A DNA stretch of 5,151 bases from Nitrososphaeraceae archaeon (GTDB lineage Archaea; Thermoproteota; Nitrososphaeria; Nitrososphaerales; Nitrososphaeraceae). The notes beneath the pieces are model-generated. The model did no database searches. It worked only from the letters and a program-made list of their open reading frames with translations, and was not told the origin of the DNA. Location of the stretch: positions 1-5,151 of the forward strand of contig JAICSL010000151.1 in the NCBI GenBank assembly GCA_025936955.1, written 5' to 3'. A program made the position numbers and the translations under genes. Positions 4,459-5,151 of the stretch are shown here, piece by piece (the first letter of the stretch is position 1; each line of letters starts with the position of its first letter).

Positions 4459-5151
4459 ATGACAAATCCGGTATATTCGATTGCAGCTTATTTCCTTAGT
4501 TGTATTTTTATTCTATTACTATTATCAATACCATTTACTTCTATTATTCTTGTAAACGCAGTAAAACATACTAAAGACAAAACTCAACTGAATTCTTTAC
4601 AAGGAGTACAAACTCCAGATGATGTTGATGCAGGACAGAGCACAGATATACAACAAGAAGATAGTAGTCATAATCCTTCTTTGTCTGCAGCTCGCTCTTC
4701 TGCAAGTAACTTGGATAGTATTAGCGATCCTATCACAGGTAATAGTAGTAAAGTGGCAATCCTGACATTCGATGATGGTTATAAGAGTCAATTCAATCTC
4801 GCTAAACCCATCCTTGACAAATATGATTTCAAAGCTACTTTTTTTGTTGTATGTAATTATGCAGAAAGTAATACAAATAATCGGATGGACTGGAAAGATG
4901 TGACGCAATTACATGACGAAGGACATGATATAGAAGCTCATACCATGAATCACAAAGACCTGACTACACTATCTCTAGACGAGGTAGATTATGAACTAGG
5001 TCAGTCAAAGCAATGTCTATTAAACCACGGAATTGATTCAACAATTTTTTCCTATCCTTTTAGCAAAGGATCAGATAATATAGACATAGTAAATACTGTT
5101 GCCAAATACTACAGCATGGCCAGAATAAACGATTTTCCTCTTATGTTTTTG
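4459..5151 (+). CDS. Membrane-anchored polysaccharide deacetylase (NodB / CE4 family), cut by the right edge
   Basis: The frame is open for 231 codons to the window edge, with no stop. Residues about 8-33 are strongly hydrophobic (AYFLSCIFILLLLSIPF) and form a signal peptide or membrane anchor. Residues about 38-97 are a Ser, Asp and Gln-rich linker, and the NodB domain starts near residue 98, so the enzyme should act outside the cell on N- or O-acetyl groups of surface polysaccharide. Motif 1 is TFDDGY with Asp105 (catalytic base) and Asp106 (metal ligand). Motif 2 is HTMNH with His161 and His165 (metal ligands). The canonical MDWKDV and EGHDIEAHT context surrounds it. Motif 3 reads FSYPFSKGS (197-205), with Ser where classical CE4 enzymes have Arg, a form also seen in the YPYG-type subgroup. 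The ATG at 4459 is the only sensible start because the anchor follows directly. The rest of the domain lies beyond the window. All metal-binding residues are present, so it should be active. Confidence 0.88.
   Translation, partial: MTNPVYSIAAYFLSCIFILLLLSIPFTSIILVNAVKHTKDKTQLNSLQGVQTPDDVDAGQSTDIQQEDSSHNPSLSAARSSASNLDSISDPITGNSSKVAILTFDDGYKSQFNLAKPILDKYDFKATFFVVCNYAESNTNNRMDWKDVTQLHDEGHDIEAHTMNHKDLTTLSLDEVDYELGQSKQCLLNHGIDSTIFSYPFSKGSDNIDIVNTVAKYYSMARINDFPLMFL

Noticed and set aside
4597..4908. 103-codon frame on the minus strand
   Set aside because: It lies antisense to the deacetylase, whose motifs TFDDGY and HTMNH fix the coding frame.
1..5151. CRISPR array or toxin-antitoxin or defence system
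   Set aside because: No regularly spaced repeats and no recognisable defence or toxin genes were found. The only repeats are a diverged pair and short palindromes.

Overview
This is an AT-rich window (roughly one third G+C by eye) that reads as archaeal, most likely from the ammonia-oxidising Thaumarchaeota (Nitrososphaerales, possibly a Nitrosocosmicus-like genome). The assignment rests on the style of the proteins and relics: an integrase N-terminus and a terminase C-terminus of a type I associate with that group, A/T-rich TATA-like boxes about 26-35 bases upstream of start codons with almost no leader, and sparse coding. It is inferred from memory of these families, not from a search.

Only three genes look intact, covering a little over 40% of the window: a hotdog-fold acyl-CoA thioesterase (1161-1655, +), a zinc-lobe medium-chain dehydrogenase/reductase (2800-3849, +), and the first 231 codons of a membrane-anchored polysaccharide deacetylase (4459 to the right edge, +). 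They are separated by long non-coding gaps, each appears to have its own promoter, and nothing suggests an operon or shared pathway.

The gaps are largely a gene graveyard. Reading across frames recovers five decayed genes: a short conserved-looking protein with two in-frame stops and one frameshift (41-383, +); the C-terminal end of a terminase large subunit with what looks like a one-base deletion (779-1107, +); the N-terminal part of a tyrosine recombinase/integrase broken by frame changes and stops (2055-2349, +); a small fragment of uncertain origin (2520-2684, +); and a sugar-nucleotidyltransferase-like gene with several stops (3844-4314, -), whose last recognisable codons abut and slightly overlap the dehydrogenase stop codon. 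The terminase and integrase pieces point to an old integrated virus or mobile element.

A diverged direct repeat (706-762 and 1992-2049) lies just upstream of the terminase relic and of the integrase relic. Its first part has the layout of a tRNA 3' end, so it could be a worn attachment site; this is a hypothesis. An imperfect inverted repeat sits at 2401-2470. The stretches 384-705 and 1656-1991 hold no gene I can support.

I found no convincing new multi-gene system. The informative content is the record of element insertion and decay around three housekeeping or cell-surface genes.
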